Assembly (NCBI RefSeq): GCF_016862455.1
Contig: NZ_BOMZ01000079.1
Location: 117,392-181,391 of the forward strand
Reading direction: 5' to 3'
Source: Actinoplanes utahensis
Lineage (GTDB): Bacteria > Actinomycetota > Actinomycetes > Mycobacteriales > Micromonosporaceae
DNA: 64,000 nt
Under the pieces are notes generated by a model. It saw only the letters and a program-made list of their open reading frames with translations, was not told the origin of the DNA and searched no databases. How positions within the stretch are numbered: position 1 is the first letter of the stretch; each line of letters begins with the position of its first letter. This document shows, one piece after another, positions 18,507 to 27,213 of this stretch. A program made the position numbers and the translations under genes.

Positions 18507-18802
18507 GTGGGGCTCCTGGTCATGGTGTGCGCGGCGGACAGGTGGGTGTGCGACGACAGGCGGATCCGCAGGGCCTGGGCGCAGAGCCGGCTGACCGGGT
18601 CGAGGCCGGCCATCGCGGTGACCAGCCGGTGCAGGGCGTCGTCGCCGGTTTCGGTGCCGGACAGCCCGGCGGCTTGCAGGAGTCGTTCCCAGGCGGAGCG
18701 GCCGGTGTGGCCGTGCACCCGGTGCATCGCCTCGCGTGCGTCGGCCATGGTGGGACGGTGCAGCCCGTACGCTCCGGCGCTGTCGTCTGGTGTGGTCGGC
18801 AT
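18503..18802 (-). CDS. Hypothetical protein coupled to the GAF gene
   Basis: 99 residues starting at the ATG preceded by GAGGAGGC; mostly helical (MADAREAMHRVHGHTGRSAW, ALHRLVTAMAGLDPVSRLCA). No family is recognised. It is translationally coupled to the GAF gene downstream and lies 80 bases after the chemoreceptor gene, so it is probably a small adaptor in that pathway. Confidence 0.6.
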   Translation of the reverse strand: MPTTPDDSAGAYGLHRPTMADAREAMHRVHGHTGRSAWERLLQAAGLSGTETGDDALHRLVTAMAGLDPVSRLCAQALRIRLSSHTHLSAAHTMTRSPT

Positions 18803-18882
18803 GGATGCCTCCTCGGGTGCCGAGCAGGCCGCGCGGCCTGCTCCAGGTGAGCCGTAGCGCCGGGTGCGCAACACGGAGCCGG

Positions 18883-20517
18883 TCAGTGGCGGAAGCTGCC
18901 GACCAGGCTGGTCAGGTCGCTGGCCAGGCGGGTCAGGTCGCCGGCGGCCTGCTGGGTGGCTTTGGCGCCGTCGGCGGTGGCGTTGGCGACCTCGGCCACC
19001 CCGGACACGGTGCGGGCCACATCCGCGCTGCTGGACGCGGCTTCGGCCACCGACCGGCTCATCTCTCCGGTGGTCGCGGTCTGTTCCTCCACCGCGGAGG
19101 CGATGGTGGTGGTGTAGTCACCGATCTGCCCGATCACGGCGGTGATCTCCCCGATCGCGGTGGCCGCGCTCGCGCTGGAGGTCTGGATGTTGGCGATCCG
19201 GACGGTGATCTCCTCGGTGGCCTTCGCGGTCTGCTGCGCCAGATCCTTGACCTCCCCGGCGACCACCGCGAATCCCTTGCCCAACTCCCCCGCGCGGGCG
19301 GCCTCGATGGTCGCGTTCAACGCCAGCAGGTTGGTCTGCTCCGCGATGCTGGTGATCAACCGGACGACGTCGCCGATCTCCACGCTGGCCGCGCCGAGCG
19401 CGGCGACCTGACTGGTGGTGCGCTCGGCGACCGCCATCCCGGTCTGCGACACCTCGGCCGCCCGGCCGGCATTCGACGCGATCTCGGTGATCGAAGCGCT
19501 CATCTGCTCCGCGCCGGCGGCGATCGACTGCACTCCGGCGTTGACCTCTTCGCTCGCTGACGTCGCCGTGGTAGCCCGCTGCGCCGCGTCCGCAGCGCCG
19601 ACCTGCAGCTGGGTGCTGACCGCGGACAGCTCCTCCGAGGCGCTGGCCAGCGTCACCGCCGAACCTCCGATGGTGGTCACCGCCTGGCGCAGCACGGCGA
19701 CCGCGGCGTCCAGGGCGCGGCCCATCTGACCGGGCTCGTCCCGAGAGGTCAGCCCGGTGCTGCGGGTCAGATCGTTACCGGCCAGCGCGTCACACACGGC
19801 CTTCACCTTGTGCAGCGACCGCACGATGGACCGGGCGACGAACACGCCCAGGCCCAAAGCCAGCGTCACCCCCACCACGAGCAGCACGATCGACTGGATC
19901 CGGCTGGCATCGTAGGCCGACTGCGCCGCCTCGGCGTTACGGGCCGCGTCGGCGTCCTCGGCCGCGGTCAAGTCGGCGAGGTTCTTGTTGACCACACCGA
20001 TGAGCGGCAGGACCTGGGTGTCGCGGGTCTTCGCCCACGCGGCCAGGTCGTTTCTGTTACCGGCCGGTAGCTGCTTGCTTTCGAGGAGGTCGGCATAGGC
20101 CTGCCACTTCGTCGCCAGGTCGTCGATCATGGCGGGGTCACCGGCCGGGTTGCTCTGCCGGTAGGCGGTCAGGCCCGCCTCGACCTCCTGCAGGCCGGCG
20201 GTGACCGCTTCGGTGAAGCGGGCCGTGGCAGCGGCATCCAGCGACAGAGCTTGATTCGCCGCGTCGGATCGCACCTGGGTCATCGCTCCGTCCACCACGC
20301 CGATGGCCCTGATGCTGGCCACGTTGCTGCGGTAGATCAGCTGTGCGGACCCGCTGGCGTCACCCAGCGCCGAGAGACCCAGCAACCCGATCAGCAACGC
20401 GACCAGCGCAGCGAGTCCCACCGCCGTCAGAATCTTGACGTTGACGCTGAGGTCAGCCAAGGATCGCCGCCCCCGGGCCGCAGGCGCCACCGGAACGGTG
20501 CCGGCATAGGTGTTCAT
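18883..20517 (-). CDS. Methyl-accepting chemotaxis protein
   Basis: 544 residues. Membrane helix 1 is about 29-51 (ILTAVGLAALVALLIGLLGL), a four-helix-bundle sensor spans 52-205, helix 2 is about 209-231, then HAMP, then a signalling domain with the hairpin tip EQTNLLALNATIEAARAGEL near residue 395. It should sense extracellular ligands and control a CheA kinase or a related system not seen here. The GAF and small genes follow in the same direction. A decayed copy of the same hairpin tip is at 35766-35843. Confidence 0.9.
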   Translation of the reverse strand: MNTYAGTVPVAPAARGRRSLADLSVNVKILTAVGLAALVALLIGLLGLSALGDASGSAQLIYRSNVASIRAIGVVDGAMTQVRSDAANQALSLDAAATARFTEAVTAGLQEVEAGLTAYRQSNPAGDPAMIDDLATKWQAYADLLESKQLPAGNRNDLAAWAKTRDTQVLPLIGVVNKNLADLTAAEDADAARNAEAAQSAYDASRIQSIVLLVVGVTLALGLGVFVARSIVRSLHKVKAVCDALAGNDLTRSTGLTSRDEPGQMGRALDAAVAVLRQAVTTIGGSAVTLASASEELSAVSTQLQVGAADAAQRATTATSASEEVNAGVQSIAAGAEQMSASITEIASNAGRAAEVSQTGMAVAERTTSQVAALGAASVEIGDVVRLITSIAEQTNLLALNATIEAARAGELGKGFAVVAGEVKDLAQQTAKATEEITVRIANIQTSSASAATAIGEITAVIGQIGDYTTTIASAVEEQTATTGEMSRSVAEAASSSADVARTVSGVAEVANATADGAKATQQAAGDLTRLASDLTSLVGSFRH

Positions 20518-20851
20518 ATCGATTCTCCTTGGGACGTGTCAGAAGCACCCCAGTCGTTTCCCGGCCGGTCGGTTCCTACGATCGGCCCTCCGTCAGCCGC
20601 ACTACTCCCGATCGGCAACCATCGCCACCCCCTGAGCCCACCGCCGTGATCTGCGGACGGGCAGTGACCCGGCGGCCGCGAGTTTCGGCGCACGGCGGAA
20701 TGGTGCGGGTCCAGCAGCGAGACGAAGCGGAGCAAGCGCGCAACCGGCGCCTCACCGGCCTTGCGGGGTTGCCCGCTGGAACCTGGTTCCGCAGTGGTGG
20801 TGCTGGGAAACAAAGGACCGGCACCGTCCTCACCCGTGGAAGGACCGATTG

Positions 20852-20986
20852 ATGGACCCGACATCCGAAAGCCCGTCTCTGCGGCGACGGATGCGCCGGT
20901 GGGCGCCCGCGCTGATCTGCGTGCTGGCGCTGGTGTGGATCCTGTGGCTGGCGGTGTTGATCTCCGGCATGCCCACGGTGGAGTAG
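20852..20986 (+). CDS. Short single-span membrane peptide
   Basis: 44 residues: a basic amino end (SLRRRMRRWAP) followed by one membrane helix (ALICVLALVWILWLAVLISG). ATG 20852 is preceded by GGAAGGACCGATTG. It ends immediately before the CorA remnant. Similar tiny membrane peptides are often overlooked; the role is unknown, and it could be a relic of the event that truncated corA. Confidence 0.5.
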   Translation: MDPTSESPSLRRRMRRWAPALICVLALVWILWLAVLISGMPTVE

Positions 20987-21270
20987 CCGTACTGGAGCGC
21001 GCCGCTGCCGTCAACTACGACGAGCTACTGAACGCGATCCTGCAGGCCCGGCTGGGGCAGGTGACCGTCGACCAGAACAACGACATGCGCAAGATCGCCT
21101 CATGGGCGGCGATCGCTGCCATGCAGACCGCCATCGCCGGCATCTACGGCATGAACTTCACCTACATGCCCGAACTGAAATGGCGGTACGGCTATCCCGG
21201 CGTCCTGCTGGTCATGCTCGTCAGCTCGGTCCTGCTCTACCGGCGGCTACGCCGTGCGGGCTGGCTATGA
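20987..21270 (+). pseudogene. Truncated CorA magnesium-transporter remnant
   Basis: Only the last 90 or so residues of a CorA-family channel remain: VDQNNDMRKIASWAAIAAMQ, the diagnostic pore motif GMN within AGIYGMNFTYMPELKWRYGY, and the second membrane helix with a basic tail. The entire cytoplasmic domain (about 230 residues) is missing, and the preceding codons read as unrelated low-complexity sequence. A full CorA is about 320-370 residues, so this copy cannot be a normal transporter. Confidence 0.75.
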
Positions 21271-21465
21271 TCCGGCATCAGCACCGCTGTGAGGGCATTC
21301 GCGGGTCCGGTGCCGCCGGAGCGGCCGCTTCCCCGATCCGTGCAGGGAAGCATGTCCCTGTCAGCGCGGTCCGACAGTGCGCCTATCGGCTTGGCAGCTT
21401 GAGCCGGACCGACCTGCCCGACAGTGCTGGTCCGCACGTGGCAACCCATTGATAGGTTTCGGATC

Positions 21466-21777
21466 ATGGGGACCGAGGAAGTGCGGGTGGAGCCGGTAGT
21501 CCTGGAGGCGGCAGCTCGTGTCTGTGCCGAGCTGGCCGACCGGGTCAAGGAAAGTAATCGTGACGTCGGCCCGGAGACCGAGGCGGCGATGACCGGGCTC
21601 GGAGGGTGGAAGACCCGGTACTCCCTGGAATTGCTGGCGACGGCGTGGACCGACGACGCGGAGGACCTCGCCGGGTATCTGTCCGCGCTCGGCGACGCGT
21701 TGAGTGGGTGTGCCCGGGACTACCAGCACACCGACCGTGCCACCGCGGCCTTGTTCGACATCACCCGGGGCAGGTGA
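21466..21777 (+). CDS. WXG100/ESX-like small protein
   Basis: A 103-residue two-helix protein with a central GLGGWKTRYSLELLATAW turn, the form of WXG100-like ESX substrates. It opens the second three-gene module and lies 7 bases before the alpha/beta-hydrolase gene. No secretion machinery is in the window. Confidence 0.65.
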   Translation: MGTEEVRVEPVVLEAAARVCAELADRVKESNRDVGPETEAAMTGLGGWKTRYSLELLATAWTDDAEDLAGYLSALGDALSGCARDYQHTDRATAALFDITRGR

Positions 21778-21784
21778 CCGGCCC

Positions 21785-23503
21785 GTGATCACCTTCGCTG
21801 ACCTCGAAGACGCCCGCGTCGGCCTGCTCGCCGCGGCGGCCGAGGAATGGCAACGGGTGGCCGACAGGTACGCCGCGCTGAGCGCGGACACCACCGGCAC
21901 GCTGACCCGCCCGATACGCCAGTCCGGATGGGCCGGCGACGCCGCGGCGGCCGCGACCGCCCGGCTGGAGATCCTCGACGACGAGTTCGAGGTGGCCGCC
22001 TCCCGGGCCCGGATGGCCGCCGTCGTACTGCGGCGGGCCGTCGAGGACATCACCGACCTGCAACGGCGGCTGCGCGGTGTCGTCGACGGGGCCGTCGCGG
22101 CCGGACTGAGCGTGACCGATGACGGCCGGGTGATCCCGCCATTCATGAGTACGGCCGAGCAGAGCACTCCGGAAGGCCGCACGGTGTCCGAGCGCAACGC
22201 CGCGAACGCCGGCGTCTACGCCGACCTGCTCTGGAAGATCCTGGTCGAGGCCGGTGAGGGCGACACCCGGATCGCCCTGGCCCTGGAGAGCATCTGCGGC
22301 GTCGGCAAGCTGCCTGCCGGGCAGCACGCGGGCGAGTACAACGATGTGACCAAGGCGGCCCGGTCCGCAGCCGCCGCCCTGGGCCTGACCGAGGACGCCA
22401 TTCCGGCCGCCGGCACCGACCCGGCGGCGGTCAAGGCGTGGTGGGACGGCCTGTCCACTGACGAACGGCAGCTGTACGCGGCCGCCTGGCCGGAGAAGGT
22501 CGGCGGGCTCGACGGGCTGCCCGCCACCGACCGGGACACCGCGAACCGGCAGGCCCTGCGCAACTACATCGGTGACAACATCAGTGGTGGCGACACCTAC
22601 CGCAACGCCCCGCACGACCGGGCCGTGTACCTGCTCCAGCGCCTGGAAGGCGAGGGCGAGCACGACACCGGCCCCGCGCCGATGTACCTGCTGGGCTTCG
22701 ATCCCGACGACGACGGGCAAGCGATCGTCGCTTTCGGCAACCCCGACACCGCCGCCCACACCGCCGTGGTCGTTCCCGGCGTGGGTACCGAACTCGACGA
22801 GTACTACAAGGAACTACGCCGGGCACAGATTCTGCAGGAGGCCGGCACCGCGGCCGGCAAGGGCGAGCCCGTCTCGGTGATCACGTGGCTCGGCTACGAC
22901 ACTCCCGGCGGTGGTCTCACCGGCATCGACATCGTCACCGCCCCCTTCGGCGGCAAGAGCGAAGCCGGCGCCCGCGCCCTGGACACCTTCGTCGACGGGC
23001 TGCGGGCCAGCCACGACGACTCACCGTCGCACATCACCGGCATCGGGCACAGCTACGGTTCGACCGTGTTCGGCGAGGCCGCCAGCACCGGTGACGGCAT
23101 CGCCGTCGACGACATCATCGTCGCGGGAAGCCCCGGTATGCGCGTCGACTACGCCAGCGAACTCAACACCGGCACCGAACACACCTGGGCCACCGCGGCC
23201 GTCGACGACAGTTTCGTGGCCCGTCCCGAGAAGCTGCAGGAGAAGCTGTACCCGGAGATCGGCGAGATCCCGGTGGGCCCCGGCCCGGTGGTGCTCTTCG
23301 GCGAAGGGCTGGAAGCGGTTCACGGCCCGGCACCGCACAACCCCGAGTTCGGCGCGAAAGTGCTGCAGGCCGACACCTCCGGCCACAGCGGCTACTGGAA
23401 GGACCCGAAGGAACAGGTCACCGACATCCTCAAGGCACAAGCAGCCGTCATCGTCGGTGACTACGAGAGAGCCGAAGCGCTCGGAAAGGTCCCCGCCCGA
23501 TGA
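21785..23503 (+). CDS. Alpha/beta hydrolase (DUF1023-type) with WXG-like head
   Basis: 572 residues. The first 120 residues are helical with a SGWAGDAAAAATARL turn like ESX-exported proteins. Residues about 310-500 form a DUF1023-like alpha/beta hydrolase with the nucleophile elbow GIGHSYGSTVFGEAA (Ser in GHSYGS) and an acidic residue near VAGSPGM. DUF1023 enzymes are predicted lipases/esterases, frequently ESX-associated. Starts at GTG 21785. It overlaps the lipoprotein gene downstream by 4 bases. Confidence 0.75.
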   Translation: MITFADLEDARVGLLAAAAEEWQRVADRYAALSADTTGTLTRPIRQSGWAGDAAAAATARLEILDDEFEVAASRARMAAVVLRRAVEDITDLQRRLRGVVDGAVAAGLSVTDDGRVIPPFMSTAEQSTPEGRTVSERNAANAGVYADLLWKILVEAGEGDTRIALALESICGVGKLPAGQHAGEYNDVTKAARSAAAALGLTEDAIPAAGTDPAAVKAWWDGLSTDERQLYAAAWPEKVGGLDGLPATDRDTANRQALRNYIGDNISGGDTYRNAPHDRAVYLLQRLEGEGEHDTGPAPMYLLGFDPDDDGQAIVAFGNPDTAAHTAVVVPGVGTELDEYYKELRRAQILQEAGTAAGKGEPVSVITWLGYDTPGGGLTGIDIVTAPFGGKSEAGARALDTFVDGLRASHDDSPSHITGIGHSYGSTVFGEAASTGDGIAVDDIIVAGSPGMRVDYASELNTGTEHTWATAAVDDSFVARPEKLQEKLYPEIGEIPVGPGPVVLFGEGLEAVHGPAPHNPEFGAKVLQADTSGHSGYWKDPKEQVTDILKAQAAVIVGDYERAEALGKVPAR

Positions 23504-24021
23504 TCCGGACACCCGCCGGGATGCTCGCCCTGACCGCAGCGTTCGCCCTCACCGCGGGTTGCACTCCCACCGATCCGAAAGGCAAGGACGCGCCGTTGCC
23601 CACCCGCCCGTTCGCCGAAGTCACCCAGCAAGCCGAAGCAGACGCGAAGATCATCACCGATGCGGCGCCCGACGCTGAGAAGAGCCTCTGGACTGCCACG
23701 CCGGCACCCTGCACCGGGCAGAACGGTGAGTTCGCCGACGACGACCGCTGGTACCTCGCCGCGGGCTTCGTGCTCGACGTGCCCCCGTCCGACCAGTTCA
23801 CCACCCTCGGGCGCATCAAGACCGCCCTCCAGAACAAGGGCTGGGTGATCACCGGGGAGGAGAGTTTCGCCGACGGCACCCGTGGTGACCTGACCGCCCA
23901 CAACCCCGCGACCGGTCATACCACCAACCTCTTCACCACGAAGGACCGAACAGGCATCGCCGTCTCGGTCGACAGCCCCTGCTACATGCCCAGCCCCGGC
24001 GAGAACCCCCTCAAGGGCTGA
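23500..24021 (+). CDS. Lipoprotein of the second WXG-type module
   Basis: 173 residues with a lipoprotein signal (LTAAFALTAGCTPTDPKG). The mature part holds two further Cys (APCTGQN, SPCYMPS), possibly a disulfide, and a compact fold ending TNLFTTKDRTGIAVSVDSPC. ATGA overlap with the hydrolase gene. Function unknown; an immunity or surface partner of the hydrolase is possible. Confidence 0.7.
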   Translation: MIRTPAGMLALTAAFALTAGCTPTDPKGKDAPLPTRPFAEVTQQAEADAKIITDAAPDAEKSLWTATPAPCTGQNGEFADDDRWYLAAGFVLDVPPSDQFTTLGRIKTALQNKGWVITGEESFADGTRGDLTAHNPATGHTTNLFTTKDRTGIAVSVDSPCYMPSPGENPLKG

Positions 24022-24043
24022 CGATCGTTCCATCGCCCGGGGC

Positions 24044-24061
24044 CCGCGGCGAACGCCGCGG
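24044..24061. terminator. Possible hairpin terminator
   Basis: A 7-bp GC stem (CCGCGGC-GAAC-GCCGCGG) 23 bases after the lipoprotein stop. It is short, so confidence is modest. Confidence 0.4.
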
Positions 24062-24273
24062 TCTGGCCGGGCGCCCGGGGACCTGCTCGGCACCGTGAGG
24101 GCGCCCATGGCGCGGCGATCGAGGCCGGCTTTGGCGGTGACACCGAGAGCCGCCTGTCGCTGACCACCAGCGCCGACCCACGACGACCCGGCATGGTACG
24201 TCCGCGACTCGCGGCTTTTGGCATTCGGGAAGCGGTGAATTCGCGGCGAGTCCACTTCTGCGATCATGGCGGA

Positions 24274-24858
24274 GTGTTCGAGCAGGGATCGCGTTCCAAG
24301 CAAGTGGCCACCTTCATGTTGCCTGCTGACGTCGCGGCCTTCAGCGAAGTCGTGGCTGAGCCGATCGCGGACCTCGCGTCCTGGGAGACACACGATCGGA
24401 CTGCGGGCGTCGTGCTGCACAACTCTTTGAGCGAGGCGCTGCTGCACAACGGAGTGCAGGCGTTCCTGCGCCTGCTCGGACGAGAGGGTGGGACGGTAGG
24501 ACCTCTCATCCAATATCTGCACACCTCTGTGTTCACCAAGGACGAAGATCTACTGGCGGCCACCGGAGGTCGGTATCGACCTCTTGGTGGCGAGGGCGAG
24601 AAGATGGAGCCGGGACGACTGGCGTTCAAGTGGTTCCCGGAGGATCAGACAGACTGCGTGCGCCGTGATTTCGTTGTGCTGGTCGACTTGGCGTGGAAGG
24701 CGTTGCAGAAGGTGACATCACCCCACGTCACGACGGTGGATGGAAAGCCTCTGCGTCGGTATCGAGTGGGGCCGGCGGCGAAAGCGTGGGCGTTGAAACA
24801 TCCGGAATGTGTCCTCCGAGACGGCGGCCTGGTCCTCAAAGTCAAAGACGGTGGCTGA
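24274..24858 (+). CDS. Hypothetical protein
   Basis: About 194 residues if GTG 24274 is the start (ATG 24193 would add 27 residues). Composition is less GC-biased than its neighbours and reads as a compact soluble protein (SKQVATFMLPADVAAFSEVV, LIQYLHTSVFTKDEDLLAAT). No family is recognised. Its end borders the Zur-controlled island. Confidence 0.5.
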   Translation: MFEQGSRSKQVATFMLPADVAAFSEVVAEPIADLASWETHDRTAGVVLHNSLSEALLHNGVQAFLRLLGREGGTVGPLIQYLHTSVFTKDEDLLAATGGRYRPLGGEGEKMEPGRLAFKWFPEDQTDCVRRDFVVLVDLAWKALQKVTSPHVTTVDGKPLRRYRVGPAAKAWALKHPECVLRDGGLVLKVKDGG

Positions 24859-25248
24859 CCCTCCGGGCCCGTTCGATCAAGTTTGCTGCGCTCGTTCCGG
24901 CCAAACGGTCATGGCGTAACGCAGCGCCGGCTTGGCGGTGAGGCCGAACGGTGAGGCGGGAAGAGCTGACGTGTTGCTCAGGTCGCCCTCCAGGAAACAG
25001 CCATCGTGAGGTGCCCTGGTCACCGAGACGGGCGTGGCCGCGACGGGTGGCGACGAGTTCGTGCCGCTCGACGAGATGGTCCAGGCTGTCCTGTTCCGTC
25101 CCCGCTGACCGAGAAGACGAAGACCCCGAGAAGGCCTCGAGATTGGGCTCGTGCACGCCACTCATTGGCGGGACCCGGCAGTGGTACAGCGTTCTGATGG
25201 TCAGGTCGCCGGGGGTGGGTGAACTCCGGCGCGCTCGCCATATATACA
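24859..25248. other. Intergenic, no gene recognised
   Basis: Leads up to the first Zur-type site. Several short open frames exist on both strands but none shows a family signature or a good ribosome site. Confidence 0.4.
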
Positions 25249-25266
25249 ATGAAAATCGTTATCTCT
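25249..25266 (+). promoter_or_regulatory. Zur-type box 1
   Basis: The stretch ATGAAAATCGTTATCTCT matches the other boxes (GAAAAnCGnTnTC). It lies in an AT-rich dip. The nearest recognised downstream gene is rpmF at 25722, more than 450 bases away. Confidence 0.7.
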
Positions 25267-25721
25267 AAGCGGTGTGTGGAGGCTTCGTGAAGTCAGATGC
25301 GAGTCACTCGAGCCGTGGGGCGCCCGCATGGCAAGCCTGTGCCGGATCCGGGTGATCCCGGTCAGCGGCGTGCGGGACAGCTCGATGCTGTCGGCCCGCA
25401 TGTCGCTCCGGCTCTGGCTTTCGGATGCCTCGCCGGCTCGCCACACCATCGACCTCGGTCGACAGGCGCCTCTGCTCCTGGATGGAGCCGGCGGTCTGGC
25501 GCGCATCGGCTCCCACCGGGCGTGGAACGGCCGGGCGGTCGTTGACGCGCAGCGCCGTCCGTCGGTCTCGACGACGGCGCTGCCGAGCTCGTTCACGCAT
25601 TTCACCGTTGCCTCCTCATCGATGAGGAGCCGGCGACCGCGGCCGGATCTGGGACGGGCCCTGCCCCGGACCGATCACGCCAACCGCCTGACCTCGTAAC
25701 CGATCCGACCAAGGAGTTCTG
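25267..25721. other. Unassigned region between a Zur box and rpmF
   Basis: 455 bases with open frames on both strands, the longest on the plus strand (25274-25699, which contains an internal ATG at 25328), but with no recognisable domain. It may be a long leader, a decayed gene or an unrecognised small protein gene. Confidence 0.35.
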
Positions 25722-25898
25722 ATGGCTGTCCCCAAGCGGAAGATGTCTCGCAGTAACACCCGTCATCGCCGTGCCAACTGGAAGGCGACGCCGGTGGACC
25801 TGGTGCCCCTCCACGTCGGTGGCACCACCTACCAGGTTCCTCGTCGCCTCGTCCGCGCTGTGCAGCGCGGATACATCGACCTGAGCACTCTGCGCTGA
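25722..25898 (+). CDS. rpmF: Ribosomal protein L32, zinc-free paralogue
   Basis: 58 residues starting MAVPKRKMSRSNTRHRRANW, the L32 signature. The usual zinc ribbon (two Cys-x-x-Cys pairs) is absent: the protein has no Cys at all. Such C-minus paralogues replace the zinc-bearing form under Zur control and release ribosomal zinc. ATG 25722 is preceded by AAGGAG. A Zur-type box lies upstream at 25249, although distant. Confidence 0.9.
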   Translation: MAVPKRKMSRSNTRHRRANWKATPVDLVPLHVGGTTYQVPRRLVRAVQRGYIDLSTLR

Positions 25899-26383
25899 GT
25901 CGTCCGGTGCGCGATCGGTCAGGACGAAGCTCCGGCCGATCGCGCACCGGGGCCTGGGAGATGAAGAGGATGTGGGGTACGGCCGGCGAAGGCTCACAGG
26001 CGGGTGCTGCTCGAAGACCTGGGTGACCGGGCCCGCCTGCTGCTCGGCCGGTGGGGTGGCGTAGCGCTCGCCGCCGGTGGGATCGCCTCCGGTCGGGACC
26101 AGGCGCCGGCTGGGAGGGGCTTGCGCGCCGAGGGCTTGCAGGAGCCGCGCCTGGGTCTGTTCGTTCGCGGCGACGATGCCTAGATCACCGAACCCGTGCC
26201 TGTGGACGCGATCCCCAACGAGATCAGCGGCACCGTCTCGGGCCACTGACGAACTGCTCAGCGACGGGCCTCGTTCGTCATGAACGTGGGGCGACGGGTT
26301 CTCCCGGCCGCGACATGTGGCCTGGAGAGCCCGTCGATGGCAGCATGCTGACGGGGCCGGTGGGGCGTGGAAACATACGCTGC
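25899..26383. other. Intergenic, no gene recognised
   Basis: 485 bases between rpmF and the SmtB-like gene. A short plus-strand stretch around 25990-26180 reads like coding sequence (ARLLLGRWGGVALAAGGIAS) but has no start, family or clean extent; it may be a gene remnant. Confidence 0.35.
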
Positions 26384-26725
26384 ATGCAGCGGCGCGAAAT
26401 GACTGGGTACGAGGCGGCGGGCGAGCTGTTCCGGGCATTGTCGTCGCCGGTCCGCCTGGCGATCGTCGACCTGCTGGCGTCCGAGCCGCGCTTCGTGCAT
26501 CAGCTCGTCGCGCTGACCGGCCTCACCCAGCCCCATGTGTCGCAGCAGCTGCGCGTCCTCCGGGACGCTGGAGTGGTCCGCGGAGTCCGGCAGAGCCGGG
26601 AGACCGCTTATGTGCTCCGTGACGAGCACGTGGCGCACATCGTCCGGGACGCCCTGGCTCATGTGGCCGAGGACGGCGACGGCCCGCCGGCCTCTCCTCC
26701 GCAAGCCGGTCAGTGCTCGTCGTAG
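26384..26725 (+). CDS. ArsR/SmtB-type zinc sensor
   Basis: 113 residues with the winged-helix core (LTGLTQPHVSQQLRVLRDAG). The last helix carries D80, H82, H93 and E96, exactly the D-x-H-x10-H-x2-E alpha-5 zinc site known from SmtB/CzrA sensors, so it should release DNA when zinc is plentiful. The gene converges with and overlaps by 16 bases the His-rich protein gene. Probable operators are the palindrome at 27061 and possibly a similar sequence before zur. ATG 26399 is an alternative start. Confidence 0.85.
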   Translation: MQRREMTGYEAAGELFRALSSPVRLAIVDLLASEPRFVHQLVALTGLTQPHVSQQLRVLRDAGVVRGVRQSRETAYVLRDEHVAHIVRDALAHVAEDGDGPPASPPQAGQCSS

Positions 26726-27009
26726 TGGTTCTCGTGCGCCGCGTGGCGGTGCCCGTCGTGGAGGAAGTCCACGTGGTCACCGTGTGACACGGCGGTGTGC
26801 CCGCAGTCGTCACCGTGGGCGTGCTCGTGAGTCTCGGCGGCGACGTGGCTGTCGAGGGCGCACTCGTCGTAGTGGCCGGTGTGCTCAGTGTGCACGTGCC
26901 CGTCATGCAGGTAGTCCACGTGGCCCTGGTGCTCGACGGCGACGTGCCCGCAGTCGGTGCCGTGCAGGTGCTCGTGGGTCTCATGGATCTCGTGCGTCGC
27001 GGTGCTCAT
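26710..27009 (-). CDS. His-rich tandem-repeat metal-binding protein
   Basis: 99 residues, 26 of them His, with three Cys. It consists of two repeats of about 45 residues, each of the form THEHxHGxDCGHxAVxHxxH, then VDYLHDGH and GHYDEC or a close variant. No signal peptide, so cytoplasmic. It should bind several zinc ions as a buffer or store; a transporter annotation sometimes given to such proteins is not supported, as there is no membrane helix. The convergent SmtB-like gene and the palindrome upstream suggest induction by excess zinc. Confidence 0.8.
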   Translation of the reverse strand: MSTATHEIHETHEHLHGTDCGHVAVEHQGHVDYLHDGHVHTEHTGHYDECALDSHVAAETHEHAHGDDCGHTAVSHGDHVDFLHDGHRHAAHENHYDEH

Positions 27010-27060
27010 CGTTACCTCCATCTGTCGGATCTTGACTGCTGCCGACGGTAGCATGCCGCG

Positions 27061-27084
27061 ATGCGCATATTGCAATTATCGCAT
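27061..27084. promoter_or_regulatory. Probable SmtB-type operator
   Basis: An imperfect 24-bp palindrome with outer arms ATGCG/CGCAT and inner core ATTGCAAT (18 of 24 positions symmetrical), in an AT-rich dip 52 bases upstream of the His-rich gene. It does not resemble the Zur boxes. Assignment to the adjacent ArsR protein is inference. Confidence 0.6.
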
Positions 27085-27182
27085 AAATGGGGCCGGCGGC
27101 CCCCGTAGCCGTCGCGCACCCTCTTCGATGTCGGGAGGTGGGTGTGTCGACGGGATCCGAGGCGCTACGCCTCTACTTGATT

Positions 27183-27203
27183 ATGACAACGGTTTTCATT
27201 ATA
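27183..27203 (+). promoter_or_regulatory. Zur-type box 2
   Basis: A site of the TGACAACGGTTTTCATTAT type, 11 bases upstream of rpmB. The 21 bases 27183-27203 are identical to 58660-58680 in front of the cobW-like gene, indicating promoter duplication. Confidence 0.85.
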
Positions 27204-27213
27204 TAGTCGGGGC

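Noticed and set aside
25274..25699. Plus-strand open frame after Zur box 1, and a faint CobW-like phrase (LTGITRIRHRL) on the other strand
   Set aside because: No domain, no good ribosome site, and the CobW likeness covers only about ten residues.
26710..27009. Zinc transporter permease
   Set aside because: The protein is short, very hydrophilic and has no membrane helix.
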